Shown here in pieces: positions 11,950 to 25,727 of a stretch of 64,000 nt of DNA (the stretch's first letter is position 1; each line of letters starts with the position of its first letter). The translations under genes and the position numbers were made by a program. Below the pieces are notes generated by a model, which saw only the letters and a list, made by a program, of their open reading frames with translations, was not told the DNA's origin and ran no database searches. Location of the stretch: positions 12,535,295 through 12,599,294 of the forward strand of contig OZ023265.1 of assembly GCA_964006375.1 (NCBI GenBank), in the 5' to 3' direction. The DNA comes from Tillus elongatus. Its lineage: Eukaryota; Arthropoda; Insecta; Coleoptera; Cleridae.

Positions 11950-14490
11950 AACAAATTAAAACAAAAGGTCGAAAATTGCAGTGTTAGGGTCAGAATCAGG
12001 AAAAGAGACAAAAAAAGGAACCCTTGGATTACGGGAGGCTTGATAAAATCGGTAAATAAAAAAAATGAGATGTATAAACGTTTACAGAAAAGACCGTTCG
12101 ATCTCTCCTTACAAACACAGTTTAAATCATACAGAAATATTCTCGCCGACTTGATTAAGGATGCTAAGTCTGCTTTCTATAAACGTGAAATCACTAAAAA
12201 TAAAAACTGTCCTAAACACATGTGGAAGTGTGTAAACAATATTGAGTCAAAGGGGAGCGTCACTAATATCAAGGAGATTAGGATGGGAGACAGAATCATT
12301 AGAGATAGACTTACCATGGCGGAAGAATTTAATAATTATTTTGCAGATGTAGGAGTAAAACTGGCGCAGCGGATTAATAGATCTGGAATAAGATCAAGAT
12401 ACAGGACAACAAGGAATAGCATATTTTTGGATAAACCGGAGAAAGAGGAGATAAAAAAGGTGATTGATGAACTGAAGATAAATAAATCACCAGGCATAGA
12501 CGGTATTAGCGCAGGTGTGCTAAAAACTTGTTCACAGTACCTAATGGAGCCCATGACGTACATAATTAATATAACCTTAGAGACTGGGGTTTTTCCCAGA
12601 ATCCTTAAAATAGCAGTCATAAAGTCGGTGTTTAAAGCTGGGGATAGGTTGGAAACCTCTAATTACAGACCTATATCGTTGATTTCGAATATTTCTAAAA
12701 TAGTGGAAAAAATTATTAAAAAAAGATTGAACAGTTTTATTCAGAAATACAATCTAATATCACAGCACCAATATGGCTTTCAGGAAGGCCGCTCCACACA
12801 GGATGCTATAGCGGATTTAACAGCTAAAATTTATAAAGCCATGGATGAGGCACGACCGGCAATTTGCATTTACATTGACCTTGCGAAAGCATTTGATACG
12901 GTCAACCACCAAGATTTGTTGGAGACCTTGGAAAACATGGGGATTAGGGGAACAGCTCACAGGTTGCTGGAGAGCTACGTATCAGATAGGGAGCAGTGTG
13001 TTACCATAGATGGTAACATAAGTACCACAAAAATGGTGCGTTTTGGGGTGCCGCAAGGGACAGTGTTGGGACCAGTGTTGTTCATTTTGTATATGAATTC
13101 ACTGTTTGACCTACCTATCTCAGGTGAAATTACCAGCTTTGCCGACGACACAGTTGTCTTTTATAAAGGTGTTCAATGGTCCGCTTTGAAACAGACAATA
13201 CAACATGAAATCCCCATTTTACTGGACTATTTTAGTGAAAGGCTCTTAACGATAAACCTGAAAAAGACGGTATACTCACCATATGTTAGCTACCGATCTA
13301 GTCTACCTGAATTTTCACAAATAACATTGAGATATAATGGCCGTGATATGACGCTGTCCTCCAGCCCAACTGTCAAATACCTCGGTATTACCATGGATAG
13401 TCACCTCAAGTGGGATGCCCATATAAATGAATTGGTTGCCAAGATAAGATATTTAATATATAGATTTAAATACTTTAAAAAATTCTTTGACCTGTACCAT
13501 CTGAGGATGATGTATTACGCATTGGTTCACACCCATATTAATTACGGGATTATTGCTTGGGGAGCTGTGGCTGATTGCTTCTACACAAAATTAGAAATTG
13601 TCCAAAAATGGATATTAAAAGTAATTTATGATAAATGTTATACCTATCCAAGTAATGCGCTATTCAGCGAGGCTGGAGTGGTGGATCCCAGACAAGAATA
13701 CGTTGTCGCGCTTTTAATGCATTCTCGTAAAGGTGTTTTTGCGAGCAGGCGCGTGGAACATATTTATGGAACAAGAGCTAATGCGACATATTGGCATGTC
13801 CCACAAATGAGGAAGACTATTGGTCAACGGTCGCATATTTATCTAGCTCCCAAGATGTATAACATTTTACCAGAATCCATAAGGAAACTAAACTCCCAAG
13901 TACTTTTTAAGGCCAAAATTAAATCTTGGATAAATCAGTTACCCAGAGAGAAAGGGCATTGGTGGATTGATGCCGGGAGTGACTTTGCCCGTTGATTATG
14001 CGAACTTACCTGTTTTTAGGTGTCTATGGGAGTGCATGGAAGTGTTTGCGTGTGTGTGTGGGTGGGTGCGTGCGTGCGTACGTACGTGTGTATGTGTGTG
14101 TGTTAGTGAATTTATATGAACATTTGCATGTCCATCAATATTTGACCATACTTATGGAGATCTTGTAGTTGCTTCATATTAGTTCATACAAGTAAAATGT
14201 CTATGATCTTTAAATTTTTGGTTTGCTAAAATGCTGTTTCAATCCTTTGCATGTAAAGATACGTCGGTGTGACGGAGAACAACATTATTTAAACCGGGTA
14301 AATATATCTATGAGAATGTCACCCATATGCAGGTTTTCCTTTATGGGTGTTATCACGTTTATTTACCTTTACCTTTAGTTATTTATTTATTTATTTATTT
14401 ACCTTTACCTATTGTTTGGGTCATTTTGTATTATTTGGTTTGTCATATTGAATGTAATTTTGGTGAATAAACATTATATTATTATATTAT
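11950..14490 (+). mobile_element. 5'-truncated CR1-like LINE
   Basis: Holds a long reverse transcriptase frame, a GT-rich stretch (14040-14105), TTTA and ACCTTT repeats (14365-14410), and a 3' end with AATAAAC and TTATATTA repeats (about 14465-14490). No endonuclease or ORF1 is present, so the 5' part is missing. The exact 5' junction is not visible. Confidence 0.75.
11962..13995 (+). CDS. LINE reverse transcriptase (CR1-like), open but 5'-truncated
   Basis: An uninterrupted frame of more than 650 codons. Counting from 12040, the RT domain covers roughly residues 135-420: a fingers motif (K-S-P-G-I-D-G, about 149-155), N-Y-R-P-I-S-L (208-214), Q-Y-G-F-Q-E-G-R-S-T (244-253), catalytic Asp in Y-I-D-L-A-K-A-F-D (278-286) and F-A-D-D (367-370). 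The frame stays open upstream to at least 11962, reading N-P-W-I-T-G-G-L, a usual linker between endonuclease and RT. The apparent start at 12040 is therefore not a real one. The endonuclease is absent. The RT copies element RNA at its target; without endonuclease this copy cannot move alone. CR1/L2/Jockey assignment is by motif resemblance only. Confidence 0.85.
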   Translation, partial: QKVENCSVRVRIRKRDKKRNPWITGGLIKSVNKKNEMYKRLQKRPFDLSLQTQFKSYRNILADLIKDAKSAFYKREITKNKNCPKHMWKCVNNIESKGSVTNIKEIRMGDRIIRDRLTMAEEFNNYFADVGVKLAQRINRSGIRSRYRTTRNSIFLDKPEKEEIKKVIDELKINKSPGIDGISAGVLKTCSQYLMEPMTYIINITLETGVFPRILKIAVIKSVFKAGDRLETSNYRPISLISNISKIVEKIIKKRLNSFIQKYNLISQHQYGFQEGRSTQDAIADLTAKIYKAMDEARPAICIYIDLAKAFDTVNHQDLLETLENMGIRGTAHRLLESYVSDREQCVTIDGNISTTKMVRFGVPQGTVLGPVLFILYMNSLFDLPISGEITSFADDTVVFYKGVQWSALKQTIQHEIPILLDYFSERLLTINLKKTVYSPYVSYRSSLPEFSQITLRYNGRDMTLSSSPTVKYLGITMDSHLKWDAHINELVAKIRYLIYRFKYFKKFFDLYHLRMMYYALVHTHINYGIIAWGAVADCFYTKLEIVQKWILKVIYDKCYTYPSNALFSEAGVVDPRQEYVVALLMHSRKGVFASRRVEHIYGTRANATYWHVPQMRKTIGQRSHIYLAPKMYNILPESIRKLNSQVLFKAKIKSWINQLPREKGHWWIDAGSDFAR

Positions 14491-16199
14491 ATGGCATATG
14501 ACAAAATAATGAAATAAAATGGTTATATGTTACAAAATATTAACATACCTACTTGAGGTATATAAATGATCAAATGCTGTATATTACAGTTCAAAAGGAA
14601 ATACAAACTATTACATAAATTGCTTGACGTTCGTCAATCAGTTCGGTTGATTTTTCAATGAATTAACTGGCCAGTCCTTTGAGTGAGGCTCCATTTAGGA
14701 AAAATATTACTATGTGATATTTCTACTTTAATGATTGTCAATGAAAATATTAATAAATGTACAGGTTAAATATATTACAAGCAAAAATCTGTTAATTACA
14801 ATTCAAGTATTATGTATTTAAATTCACAGTATTGACAAAATTCTAAAGAATAAACAGGAAATTTACAGTTGCCCTTTTTCAGAAACTTCACTGACACTAT
14901 TGAGTTTAAATTTGATCATGTTACTTTGAAAATTCAAACTGTAGAGGTTCAAATAATAGACTGCTGCATGAAAGGTTTTGTTTGTGCCACACAAATAAAT
15001 AAAGTTTCATCGACTCACCAAGTCCTGACACCTGGAGTTACCTATTAAACCTTTAAAGATGCTTTCCAAGTAAAGTCAACCATCAGAGCCTAACATAGGC
15101 TTACCAATTCCAATACGATGGGGAAGGTTGGAGAGAATAAGTGTACTTTCCATAAACGGGTATTGGGCAGGTGGTTTTTGTTGCTCCAATACTGGGGGAG
15201 ACAATTTGACCCCTAACATTAAATGAACAACCGTCTTAAGTCGATGTTCGGAATTTACTTCACTAAAATATCACTACAGCAATTAAAATGTAAATTGGCT
15301 CAAGTGGAATTTATAATGCCAACTGATTCAGAGCTCGGTAATAATCAGAAACTCTTTCTGATTCGTGAGAAATGCATCAGGTCGGTGAACAAAGGATCAC
15401 TGCTTAATTCGCGTTTTCTGTTAAACACGTCGTTAATTTAAATTCAAATACCGATCAAATGATATTAAACAATCACTGACAACTGTTGTTAGATATTATC
15501 GACAACGAAAAGGAATTTTATCACCCATTTTAAGATAATTATTAGCCATTAATTAGCCGGCAATTAAAACGATGTTAACTTGTCAACAGCCTAGCTCCAA
15601 CTACGCCGAGATAGCGTCTTGTGCGTTCAGAACTCATCCTTTTCGCTTGACGCCTGACATACCCTCGTCTACAATTCAGGTTTTCTCGGGAATATTTGTT
15701 GAACGGCTCCAACGGTCGTTTTAGTTGACATCATCCACACGGAAAAATACAGATAAAGTCGCAACGATATTAGCTATGTATTTCACAGCTCTGCATAAAA
15801 AACGTAACGTATTTTCACTAGTGGAATTTTCCCTGCCTTGGTGTTGCAATGAGCCCTGACTTGTTCGAGGATTTCTATTGAAATCTTCCGAATATTCACA
15901 ACGTTTATTCTGTTCTTGGAAATATTCTTCCAGCAAAATGCGACGTAATTTTCTTGGCAAACATATACTGAATTTTTAACGTACAAATTAGAAATGAAGT
16001 AAAGGGGTTTACGGTACTTGAAGATTTAGCGACTTTTCATCAAAATAATTTTTAAATCAAAACATGAATTGCCTTGCAGTATTGGATTGTCGGCTATTAA
16101 TTAAGTCACTTAAGGGTTCATTTTGAATATTTAAAGTAGTAACGAAACGCAATCGTTACAAGTTATAGTAATAAAAATATCACCACAGTATAGAAACCT
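14491..16199. other. AT-rich spacer, no gene seen
   Basis: Several short open frames were examined, including 15223-15441 and 15721-15986. None shows motifs, a domain or a partner exon. A slightly more GC-rich patch at 15580-15720 is unassigned. Confidence 0.4.
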
Positions 16200-16345
16200 T
16201 GCACTCAGAAGTCCTTGACTTGTGCGGAGGGAGGTTAGACACACATATAGACAAAGGACACCGCCCAGAACTAATCAGAAGCCGGCGCTTCCACATTCGA
16301 GTAAAAAAAAACGACTGTCTAAATACGGGACTCGAACCCGCGGCC
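16200..16345 (-). repeat. Possible tRNA-derived SINE remnant
   Basis: On the minus strand the stretch contains GGGTTCGAGTCCCG, a good RNA polymerase III B-box, followed by a more GC-rich body and an A-run. The expected A-box would lie inside the adjacent LINE gag piece and is not convincing. No target duplication was found. Confidence 0.35.
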
Positions 16346-16346
16346 T

Positions 16347-16731
16347 CATGTGCCGGTTCTACTACAGTTGCTACATTTTGGAGTAGCCTTTTGCTTTAAT
16401 TTGCAGTCCTTTGCCAAGTGCTCTTCAACGCATTTAAGACAAGTCGGTGTTGCATGGCAATTGCTGGTTGCGTGGCCCCATTTCAGGCACCTGTGGCATT
16501 GTCTAGCTAATGTGTTACGTAATCTTCCACATGAAATTCTTGTGTCAAGTAAAGATCTTATCCTATTGGTTAAAATTTTTATTCTTGAGTTCTTCTTCAA
16601 TTTCGTTTGTATCTGGACTATTGCCCAGTTCCCTGATTACATAAACGTGGGTTTTTTATTGAGTGCATGTGAAATTTTGCATTGTTATTTGTGAGTGTTT
16701 TCACGTATGTATTATATTCTTGTAGGTCCGT

Positions 16732-16733
<2 letters not shown>
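16347..16733 (-). pseudogene. LINE ORF1 (gag-like) fragment with zinc knuckles
   Basis: The minus-strand frame contains two to three CCHC-type knuckles: C-H-R-C-L-K-W-G-H-A-T-S-N-C, then C-L-K-C-V-E-E-H-L-A-K-D-C, then C-S-N-C. This is the nucleic-acid-binding end of ORF1 proteins of Jockey-like and related LINEs. A preceding I-Q-T-K-L-K-K-N-S-R stretch suits the upstream part of the domain. It ends at a stop inside the third knuckle next to the SINE-like sequence and is cut on the other side by a TA microsatellite. No matching ORF2 is next to it. Confidence 0.65.

Positions 16734-16805
<72 letters not shown>
16734..16805. repeat. (TA)n microsatellite
   Basis: About 36 TA units interrupting or bordering the LINE gag fragment. 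Confidence 0.95.
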
Positions 16806-16807
<2 letters not shown>

Positions 16808-17546
16808 TTTGTATTGTGATTGGTATATTTAATGTGAAACCCTTTTTTTAATAAGATTATGTAAATAGTTTCTAAACTGGCGATGGTTCTCAGTGAGACA
16901 GTGTAATATTATACGAGTGGGTTTTGAATACCTTTCGTTATGTGGGTTGTTAGTACTAGTGTGATGCTGTTGATGAATATATTGGTTTACTTCAGTATCC
17001 AGTTCGTTCTCGTTTTACTAATTTTGATAAGTCTCTATCGGTTCGGCGATTGGGCTAAATCTGTTGACAATTGTCACCGCTGCAACAGCGGCAACTGTTT
17101 CTTTTCGGTTTAGGAGGCGCGATGCTTCCTTCTGTGTCGATTCGGCGTCTTTTAATGAAGACAGGAAAACAATCCAAATTGGATGTTGGAGTCGTATGGG
17201 TAGTTTCTCCATTAACGTCGGCCACATTGTTCGTTAGGGATATGCCCCATCATACTCAAGATGAACAAAAACACTATATCACCGTTTGATTACCTAAACA
17301 TTTTGCTTTGCTATAATATACAAGATAATATGATTTGCACGGTTTAAACTCTGTTCGAAATGCGGAAACAGCGAGAATTCTCCTGGATATCTGTGTCCAC
17401 TGAGTAAACAAGAATTATAAAAACCTGCCACAAGGTTCAAGAGGACAAAGGAACACTTAAAGCTTACCAATGGGCTAGTTCATTATGCGTCCTAACGTCG
17501 ATTTCGTCTAATAGCTCAAGGGGAGTCCGGAGCTAGAAAATGTAAA
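16806..17546 (-). other. Possible further LINE ORF1 remnants, degenerate
   Basis: Minus-strand frames at 17018-17300 are Pro/Thr/Arg-rich and may be the N-terminal part of the same gag gene, separated from the zinc-knuckle part by the TA tract. No diagnostic motif was found, so this is a guess from position and composition. Confidence 0.25.
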
Positions 17547-17558
17547 GTATGAAACCTT

Positions 17559-18506
17559 TTTTTTTCCCCTCAGGGTTCGTCCGCGGCCTTGCCGCCCCGA
17601 TAGCACCGCAATCCTTGGTTGATTGTGCATACCCTTAGTCTTACTCCACCCATTCCAAAATCACTGTGCCTTGAACTAGTCTGCACAGCGATTTGTAGGG
17701 TGAAGTTTTATATTGCTCTGTCTCCGGTCTAGAGTGACCGTAGATCAGTTGTCTTTTCCGGTCCAGAGCTATACACTCACACAAGATGTGCTGGGCTGAT
17801 TCCTCCCCCTCGCCGCAGAGTCTGCATGTGAGGTCCCCTTCGAACCGCCCCATTTTATGCAGGTGTTTCTTGACGGCCATGTGTCCCGTCAAGAGACCTG
17901 TTGTGTTTCTGAGCTGTCCTCTGCTAAGGTTTAGCAGCTCCACAGCTCTCTTTGAACTGGGTCCGTCAATTATTGACTTCCCATGTCTGAGCCCTGGACA
18001 GTCCGCCCAGTACACCTTGTGTTGGTTTCTGACCCAGGACTTAATGGCTCCCCTGGCAGTGCTGTTTGACACGCCCAGAGCCGGTTCTGGTCCCATAAAT
18101 GGTTCTGCTGACCCTCTCTTCGCGAGACTGTCAGCTTCTTCATTGCCTTTGACCCCCGAGTGACCCGGCGCCCAGATGAGGGTCACCTCATTCTGCCCAG
18201 CCAGGTCGCTCGTCTCGTCTCGGCACTCACTCACCAGCCAGGAATTTACCCGTGGGCTACTTAGTGCCTTAAGGGCTGCCTGGCTGTCTGTGGCTATGAG
18301 GATCCGCTTGTTGGTGTAGCCCCTCCTCTTGTTCTCCCGCACACAGTGCAGGATGGCGTACATCTCGGCCTGAAACACCGTTGCATGGGCTCCGAGGGAA
18401 ATACTATGACTTACCCTCGGTCCTTCCGAGTAAACACCTGCCCCCGTCCCACGCTCCCCGCCAGATCCGTCCGTGAACCAGACGAGCGCGTCCCGTGGTA
18501 TGCCCG
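17559..18506 (-). mobile_element. LINE 3' end (R1/LOA-like) with target duplication
   Basis: A 5'-truncated insertion of about 948 bp flanked by the 12-bp duplication GTATGAAACCTT (17547-17558 and 18507-18518). The A-tail lies at the low-coordinate end, as expected for a minus-strand copy. It is clearly more GC-rich than its surroundings. The same 3' end recurs at 29.0, 53.4 and 62.0 kb. Confidence 0.85.
17641..18505 (-). pseudogene. LINE RNase H and C-terminal zinc domain (fragment)
   Basis: The minus-strand frame runs from the insertion edge, through F-T-D-G-S-G (first catalytic Asp), F-Q-A-E-M-Y-A-I (Glu), A-T-D-S-Q-A-A (Asp) and W-A-P-G-H-S-G-V-K-G-N-E-E-A-D (Asp region), so all RNase H active-site residues are present. 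It then reaches a C-terminal zinc motif C-R-L-C-G-E-G-E-E-S-A-Q-H-I-L-C. The last residues are I-L-E-W-V-E. The reverse transcriptase and endonuclease are missing, so it is a dead 3' fragment although its own frame is intact. RNase H placed after the RT fits R1, LOA and I-group LINEs; the exact clade is uncertain. Confidence 0.85.
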
Positions 18507-18776
18507 GTATGAAACCTTACTACGTATTAAAAGTCCCCTCTTAGGGCAAGTAAGAATGTCGTTATTGATTTCGACCAATAGGATTCAAAAATCAGCTCCA
18601 CCAAAACAGAGCAGACTTTTGAGGGGAAGTGCTCCATATAAGCGATAATTGTAGGGGAAATCAGTGAATTTTAGCGAAACAGACGTAAGAATTCGCAGCT
18701 CTGCAGGTATCTAGTGCACTTACCTATTAAGTTTTATGAATGTGTTTTAATTGGCAATCATAGTGTATAAACCCCG

Positions 18777-19310
18777 TTATTAACAGCCAGAAATTGTAAG
18801 TCCGAAGATTTCCTTTAATATACAGGGCAAATTTTTCTAAGCATTTCTTTTTATTGCAATTACAGGGGTTGTTCTAATTGCCCATTTTCCTTGGTTTTCC
18901 CATTTAAGTTTTCCCTCTCACTTGTTTAGTTTTCTTCCCTGATTTTCATTGTAGTTTCCGTAACGTTTTCAATGTCTATTATTCAACAGTCCTCAATTGT
19001 TTATTAAAGACAAACAATACTCTGAAGGCTTTCAAGCACTGGCAGACGGCTTCAGCGTACTATGGTAACACAGCTGTCCACATTCATACATCTGCTGGGA
19101 GCAATCCCTACGCTCTTAACAGCCATAAACTGTAAGTCCGCAGATTTCCTTTAATATACAGGGCGAATTTTTCTAAGCATTTCTTTTTATTGCAATTGCA
19201 GGGGTCGTTCTAATTGCCCATTTTCCTTGGTTTTCCCATTTAACTTTTCCCTCTCACTTGTTTAGTTTTCTTCCCTGGTTTTTATTTATGTTTTCGTAAC
19301 GTTTTCATTT
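18777..19310. repeat. Two direct repeats of about 200 bp
   Basis: Positions 18777-18985 and 19114-19310 share most of their sequence (starting AACAGCCA, ending GTAACGTTTTCA) and are separated by about 130 bp of unrelated sequence. They could be ends of an unrecognised element, for example short LTR-like repeats, or a simple local duplication. Confidence 0.7.
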
Positions 19311-19394
19311 GCGCTCATGTGCAAAAAAAATTCAAAATTCAAAATTCGGGATCTTCCCATTAGTAAATTTTTTCTACGAAAATTCACTAAAATC

Positions 19395-19560
19395 GTGGCC
19401 ATAACTTTTTTGTCGACTGAACTTTCTTGGCGATGCTTCCCCTTTACGCCTCCATTCCATCGACTTCCTTTTGTACAAAGGATCATGGTAGAGAACCAAA
19501 CTTACATCACCTGTGACAATCGTCTTCGGCACGTCCACAGGGTTTTCTCCACAGAGTTAT
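19395..19560 (-). pseudogene. Mariner (DD34D-type) transposase fragment
   Basis: The minus-strand translation contains G-D-V-S-L-V-L-Y-H-D-P followed by K-M-K-S-M-E-W-like sequence. This resembles the segment of classical mariner transposases around the first catalytic Asp (G-D-E-x-W-V...D-P-x-x-K-x-x-S-M-E-W). It is short and broken. The same relic lies at 33175-33345 because both belong to duplicated exon blocks. Confidence 0.6.
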
Positions 19561-20075
19561 AAGAAAACTAATATTGACATAAAATCAATTGTTGTCTTTT
19601 CCAAGGCTAATAAGACTTGAATCTATGTCTTACCAAACTTTGACACGCTGCGATACCCTGAATCTATGTCAGACCGGGAAAATTTGACGGTTACCTCGTA
19701 CGGCTGCAACAAACAGCCTGAGCTGGTTTTAAAATTGAATTAAAAGTCTTTAAAAAAAGTCTTGCCATTAGTGCATTTTTTCTACATAAATCCACTAAAT
19801 ATTCGTTGAAATGACACAATCTTATCAGATAACATTAAAACATTCGTTTCTCTTGACAGCATAATAACGGTAGAAACCCACTTTGCGATAAAGTGAATAT
19901 ATGAATATTGCAAAAAGTTAGTAAAAGAAATATTGATACGATTTAAATGCTCGCAAAAACGTTGGAAACAATTGTCTTTAATTACGGTTTTCGACTAAAT
20001 ATTAGATACATACATCACATTTAAAGCACAGATCATGTCTCGTGTGGCAGAAAAAATTCTATAGCAAATAAAACA

Positions 20076-20381
20076 ATGCAGTCTTGGTTAAAAATTTCAA
20101 TGGTTCTATGTGGTTTTGGTTTCTTTAAAGAAATGAGACCTGCAGAGGCATATTTTACTATTTTCCTAACAGGTCCATGGAGAAACTTTACCGCAGAAGA
20201 AGTAAATAAGGAAATATTACCTGTTAGTTCATATAGTTACCTTCTGATGGTAGTTGTGGTCTTTTTCATAACAGATTTGTGCCGGTATAAAACCTTAATT
20301 ACGGTCTGTGGCATTTCTGGCTTAATAATGGCTGGTTTGGTTTTGTGGTCGAAAACTATTTTTATGTTCAAAATTATGGAG
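20076..20381 (+). CDS. SLC19-family transporter, first coding exon, copy c
   Basis: A 102-codon open exon starting M-Q-S-W-L-K, with R-P-A-E-A in place of R-P-S-E-P, the N-F-T sequon at 37-39, and three predicted helices. It ends ATG-GAG before the donor GTAAGC at 20382, phase 0. The start is preceded by a nine-codon upstream ORF (20035-20064) of the same length as that of copy b. Against copy d it differs by 17 bases in 306, of which 15 change an amino acid, and the adjoining intron differs at a similar rate (about 5%). The changes cluster at residues 23-31, next to helix 1, and at 47-51. Either it diversifies under selection or it is unconstrained. No exon 2 lies between it and copy d. Confidence 0.8.
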
Positions 20382-21339
20382 GTAAGCTAAACACTCAAAA
20401 ACTTAATGAAGCATTTTAATTTTTCATTAACGATTATTTCATAATTTCATTTTAGTCTATTTTTAAAGATATATTATAACAGTACTTTGTAATTTTTTAC
20501 TTGCATGTATACGTATATATGCCGATATCCAAAACGGTAGCAGATACATGCTTGGTTATATGGGAGAAAAGTTGCGCACTCAAAAGCTCAACAAAATGAC
20601 GCTTACACATCCCTGAAAAATTTTTTGGTTTTTGAAATACATTTTTCAATTTTACATATTTTTTTCCTACCGACGACACATCTTCACAGCAACTTTTTAT
20701 TTTCTTTAACGGGGCATTGCAAATTTTTGATTCCGGCGTTTCGTCTTTGCTGGACCATCATTAACTTTTTTTTAAATACAGCCTTCATTTTCTGATATCA
20801 TATTCTGAAAGCCCTTTTTATTTTAATTTCGGCATTGTATCAAACTTTGTAGTTTAGTACCATTTTAGCCTTTTTTCGAGCTTAATCAAGAAAATTCCTA
20901 TTACGGACCTGTACATAGCTTTTACACTTAAATACTAAACAACTAGCTATATCAATTAACACTTTATGTCATTTAGGCGTTTAATAATAATCCAATGGAT
21001 GAATTGAGGCAATAATTTAATAGATTAAACACAGAACAAATAACCTTAAATTAAAAAAAGCCTGGACGCAGCAAGTGCGTTATGGTAGTGAATTTTCATA
21101 GAAATGATCTGGCACAAAATATTTTATTATAACTTTTTTTTCTTATAACATAGATATCTAAATTTTGGTGGATAGTTTACTTTTTATATCGTAAACCTAC
21201 CTACCAAATTTGGTTATCATAGATTTTTTATTTTTTAAGATAAAAATTTTTTTCAAATGAAAATTCAAAATTTTTCCAGAAAACCTCGTCCGATTTTTCT
21301 GACTAACGAACTTATTAAAGCCATTTACATAAGGAAGCT

Positions 21340-21950
21340 ACATGCCAAATTATATCAAAATCTGCCTATTATTATTTGAGATAAAATTTTTTTTCGAATG
21401 AAAACTCAACATTTTCCCGGAAAACCTCGTCCGATTTTCCTTACTAACAAACTTGTCAAAGCCATTTACAAAAGGAAGGTACATGCCAAATTTTATTAAA
21501 ATCGGTTTATTACTTTTTGAGATAAGAATTTTTTTCGAATGAAAACTCAAAATTTTCCCGGAAAACCTCATCCAATTTTCCTGAATAACGAACTTGTCAA
21601 AGATATTTACAAGAGAAAGGTACATGCCAAATTATATCAAAATCTGCCCATTATTCTTTGAGATAAAAAATTTTTTCGAATGAAATCTCAAAATTTTCCC
21701 GGAAAACCTCATCCGATTTTCCTGACTAACGAACTTATCCAAGCCATTTACAAAAGAAAGGTACGTGCCAAATTTTATTAAAATCGGCTTATTACTTTTT
21801 GAGATAAGAATTTTTTTCGAATGAAAACTCAAAATTTTCCCGGAAAACCTCATCCGATTTTCCTGGCTAACGAACTTATCCAAGCCATTTACAAAAGAAA
21901 GGTACATGCCAAATTTTATCAAAATGGGCCTATTATTTTTTGAGTTATCG
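21340..21950. repeat. 141-bp tandem repeat array (second copy)
   Basis: Units anchored by AGGTACATGCC and related variants match the array at 9343-9955. The minus strand is mostly open, with one break near 21626. Confidence 0.85.
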
Positions 21951-21955
21951 GTGTG

Positions 21956-22103
<148 letters not shown>

Positions 22104-22319
22104 ATATAAAAATTGAAACTGACCCCGGATATGGGTTCTAGGGGTCCTAGATCGCGCTCATTTGCAAAAATTTTTTCAAAATTCAAAAGTCGGGATCTCC
22201 CCATTAGTGAATTTTTTCTACGAAAATTTTTCTACGAAAATTCACTAAAAGACAAAAGTATGCTGGGAAAATAAATGGACGTGACAATTTGGATTGACAG
22301 TACCATCCTTTTGACACAT

Positions 22320-22459
22320 TAGTTTTTTGTTAGTGAGTTATCTTTAAAAAAATCACTAATGAGGAGATCACGACTTTTGAATTTTGAAAATATTTTTTCA
22401 AATGAGCACTAATTAGGCCCCCTAGAACACATATCCGGGGTCAGTTTCAATGTTTATAT

Positions 22460-22541
<82 letters not shown>

Positions 22542-23200
22542 CACACCGATAATTGAAAAAAATAATGGGCCTTTGATTAAATTTGGTAATGCCCGCCTTT
22601 TGCAAGTGGCTTGGACAAGTTCGTTAGCCAGGAAAATCGTCCCAGGTTTTCCTGAAAAATTCTGTGTTTTCTTTCGAAAAAAAAATGTATCTCCGGAAAT
22701 AACAAAGTAAGGGCAACCAAATTTGGTACGCTGGTTTATATCATTATATGTAAATTACGTACCAAAATTTTGCTAGGTTAAAAGACAAAAAAGTTATAAG
22801 GATTTAAAGAAAAATAAATTGGGGTTTTCCTCAAAACGTCAAAGTTGCGATTCAAAACGTCAAAATTGGGCAAAGAACCCGAAACTTATACAGGCTATGG
22901 AAGAATGTTTTACAAACACTGAAGTCTTAGCTTCAACTGCCATTGACCTTCATTTTACTAAAATATTTTCAGCAAATTCATTTCAAATATACCCTTTCTC
23001 TGATGCTTTGGTAGTAGTCTTAGCTATAGAGTCTGTCGTTTAATGGTATATAATTTTTGTCGAATTTTCGTAAAAAAATCAATAAAGCTCATTATATCCG
23101 TTATTATTCAAGATATGAAAAAACAATTGGACACATTAATTATACGGTGCCTTGAACTACATCTTAAAAAAATATTTCTACAATCACTAGGTGGGTTGCC
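22320..23200 (-). mobile_element. Second (TA)n-bearing repeat type, copy in block c
   Basis: Starts with a GTTAGTGAATTATC...GATTTTTTTAAAG-type hairpin (22330-22360), continues through the shared 'tail' region and a TA tract (22463-22537), and then has a body unlike the 141-bp arrays. That body recurs at 24936-25727 and 30800-31583. The far end is not defined. It is the homologue of the repeats following exon blocks d (30536) and e (35085). Confidence 0.6.
22463..22537. repeat. (TA)n microsatellite
   Basis: About 37 TA units inside the repeat copy above. Confidence 0.95.
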
Positions 23201-23271
23201 CATATGTCGTTGGTGATACACATTTTCTTTTTTTTTTTTTGTCGAACACGCCTTATTATTGCATTTTTGTG

Positions 23272-23613
23272 GTGGTCAATTCCACTAAAGTCGAATGGTT
23301 CTGCCTCGGTGCCTATTATTTGTGATCGCCGTTTGATATTTCTTTGCGGGAACAGTTTATTTGGCAATTGCTAGTTTCTATTTGCGGTGGTCAATTCCAC
23401 TAAAGTCGAATGGTTCTGCCTCGGTGCCTATTATTTGTGATCGCCGTTTGATATTTCTTTGCGGGAACAGTTTATTTGACAATTGCTAGTTTCTTTGCGG
23501 TGGTCAATTCCACTAAAGTCGAATGGTTCTGCCTCGGTGCCTATTATTTGTGGTCGCCGTTTGATATTTCTTTGCGGGAACAGTTATTTGGCAATTGCTA
23601 ATTTCTTCTCTTA
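23272..23613. repeat. Minisatellite, three units of 113-115 bp
   Basis: The motif GTGGTCAATTCCACTAAAG recurs at 23272, 23387 and 23500, and each unit ends near GGCAATTGCTAGTTTC. Units are nearly identical. GTGGTCAATTCCAC is itself partly palindromic. It is not found elsewhere in the window. Confidence 0.9.
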
Positions 23614-23627
23614 ATTTGGTTATGATA

Positions 23628-25727
<2,100 letters not shown>

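Noticed and set aside
12336..12620. Minus-strand ORF inside the CR1-like LINE
   Set aside because: Shadow of the reverse transcriptase frame on the opposite strand.
17786..18163. Opposite-strand ORFs over the RNase H fragments (also 29274-29651 and 53538-53945)
   Set aside because: They mirror the coding strand of the LINE pieces and appear in every copy for that reason.
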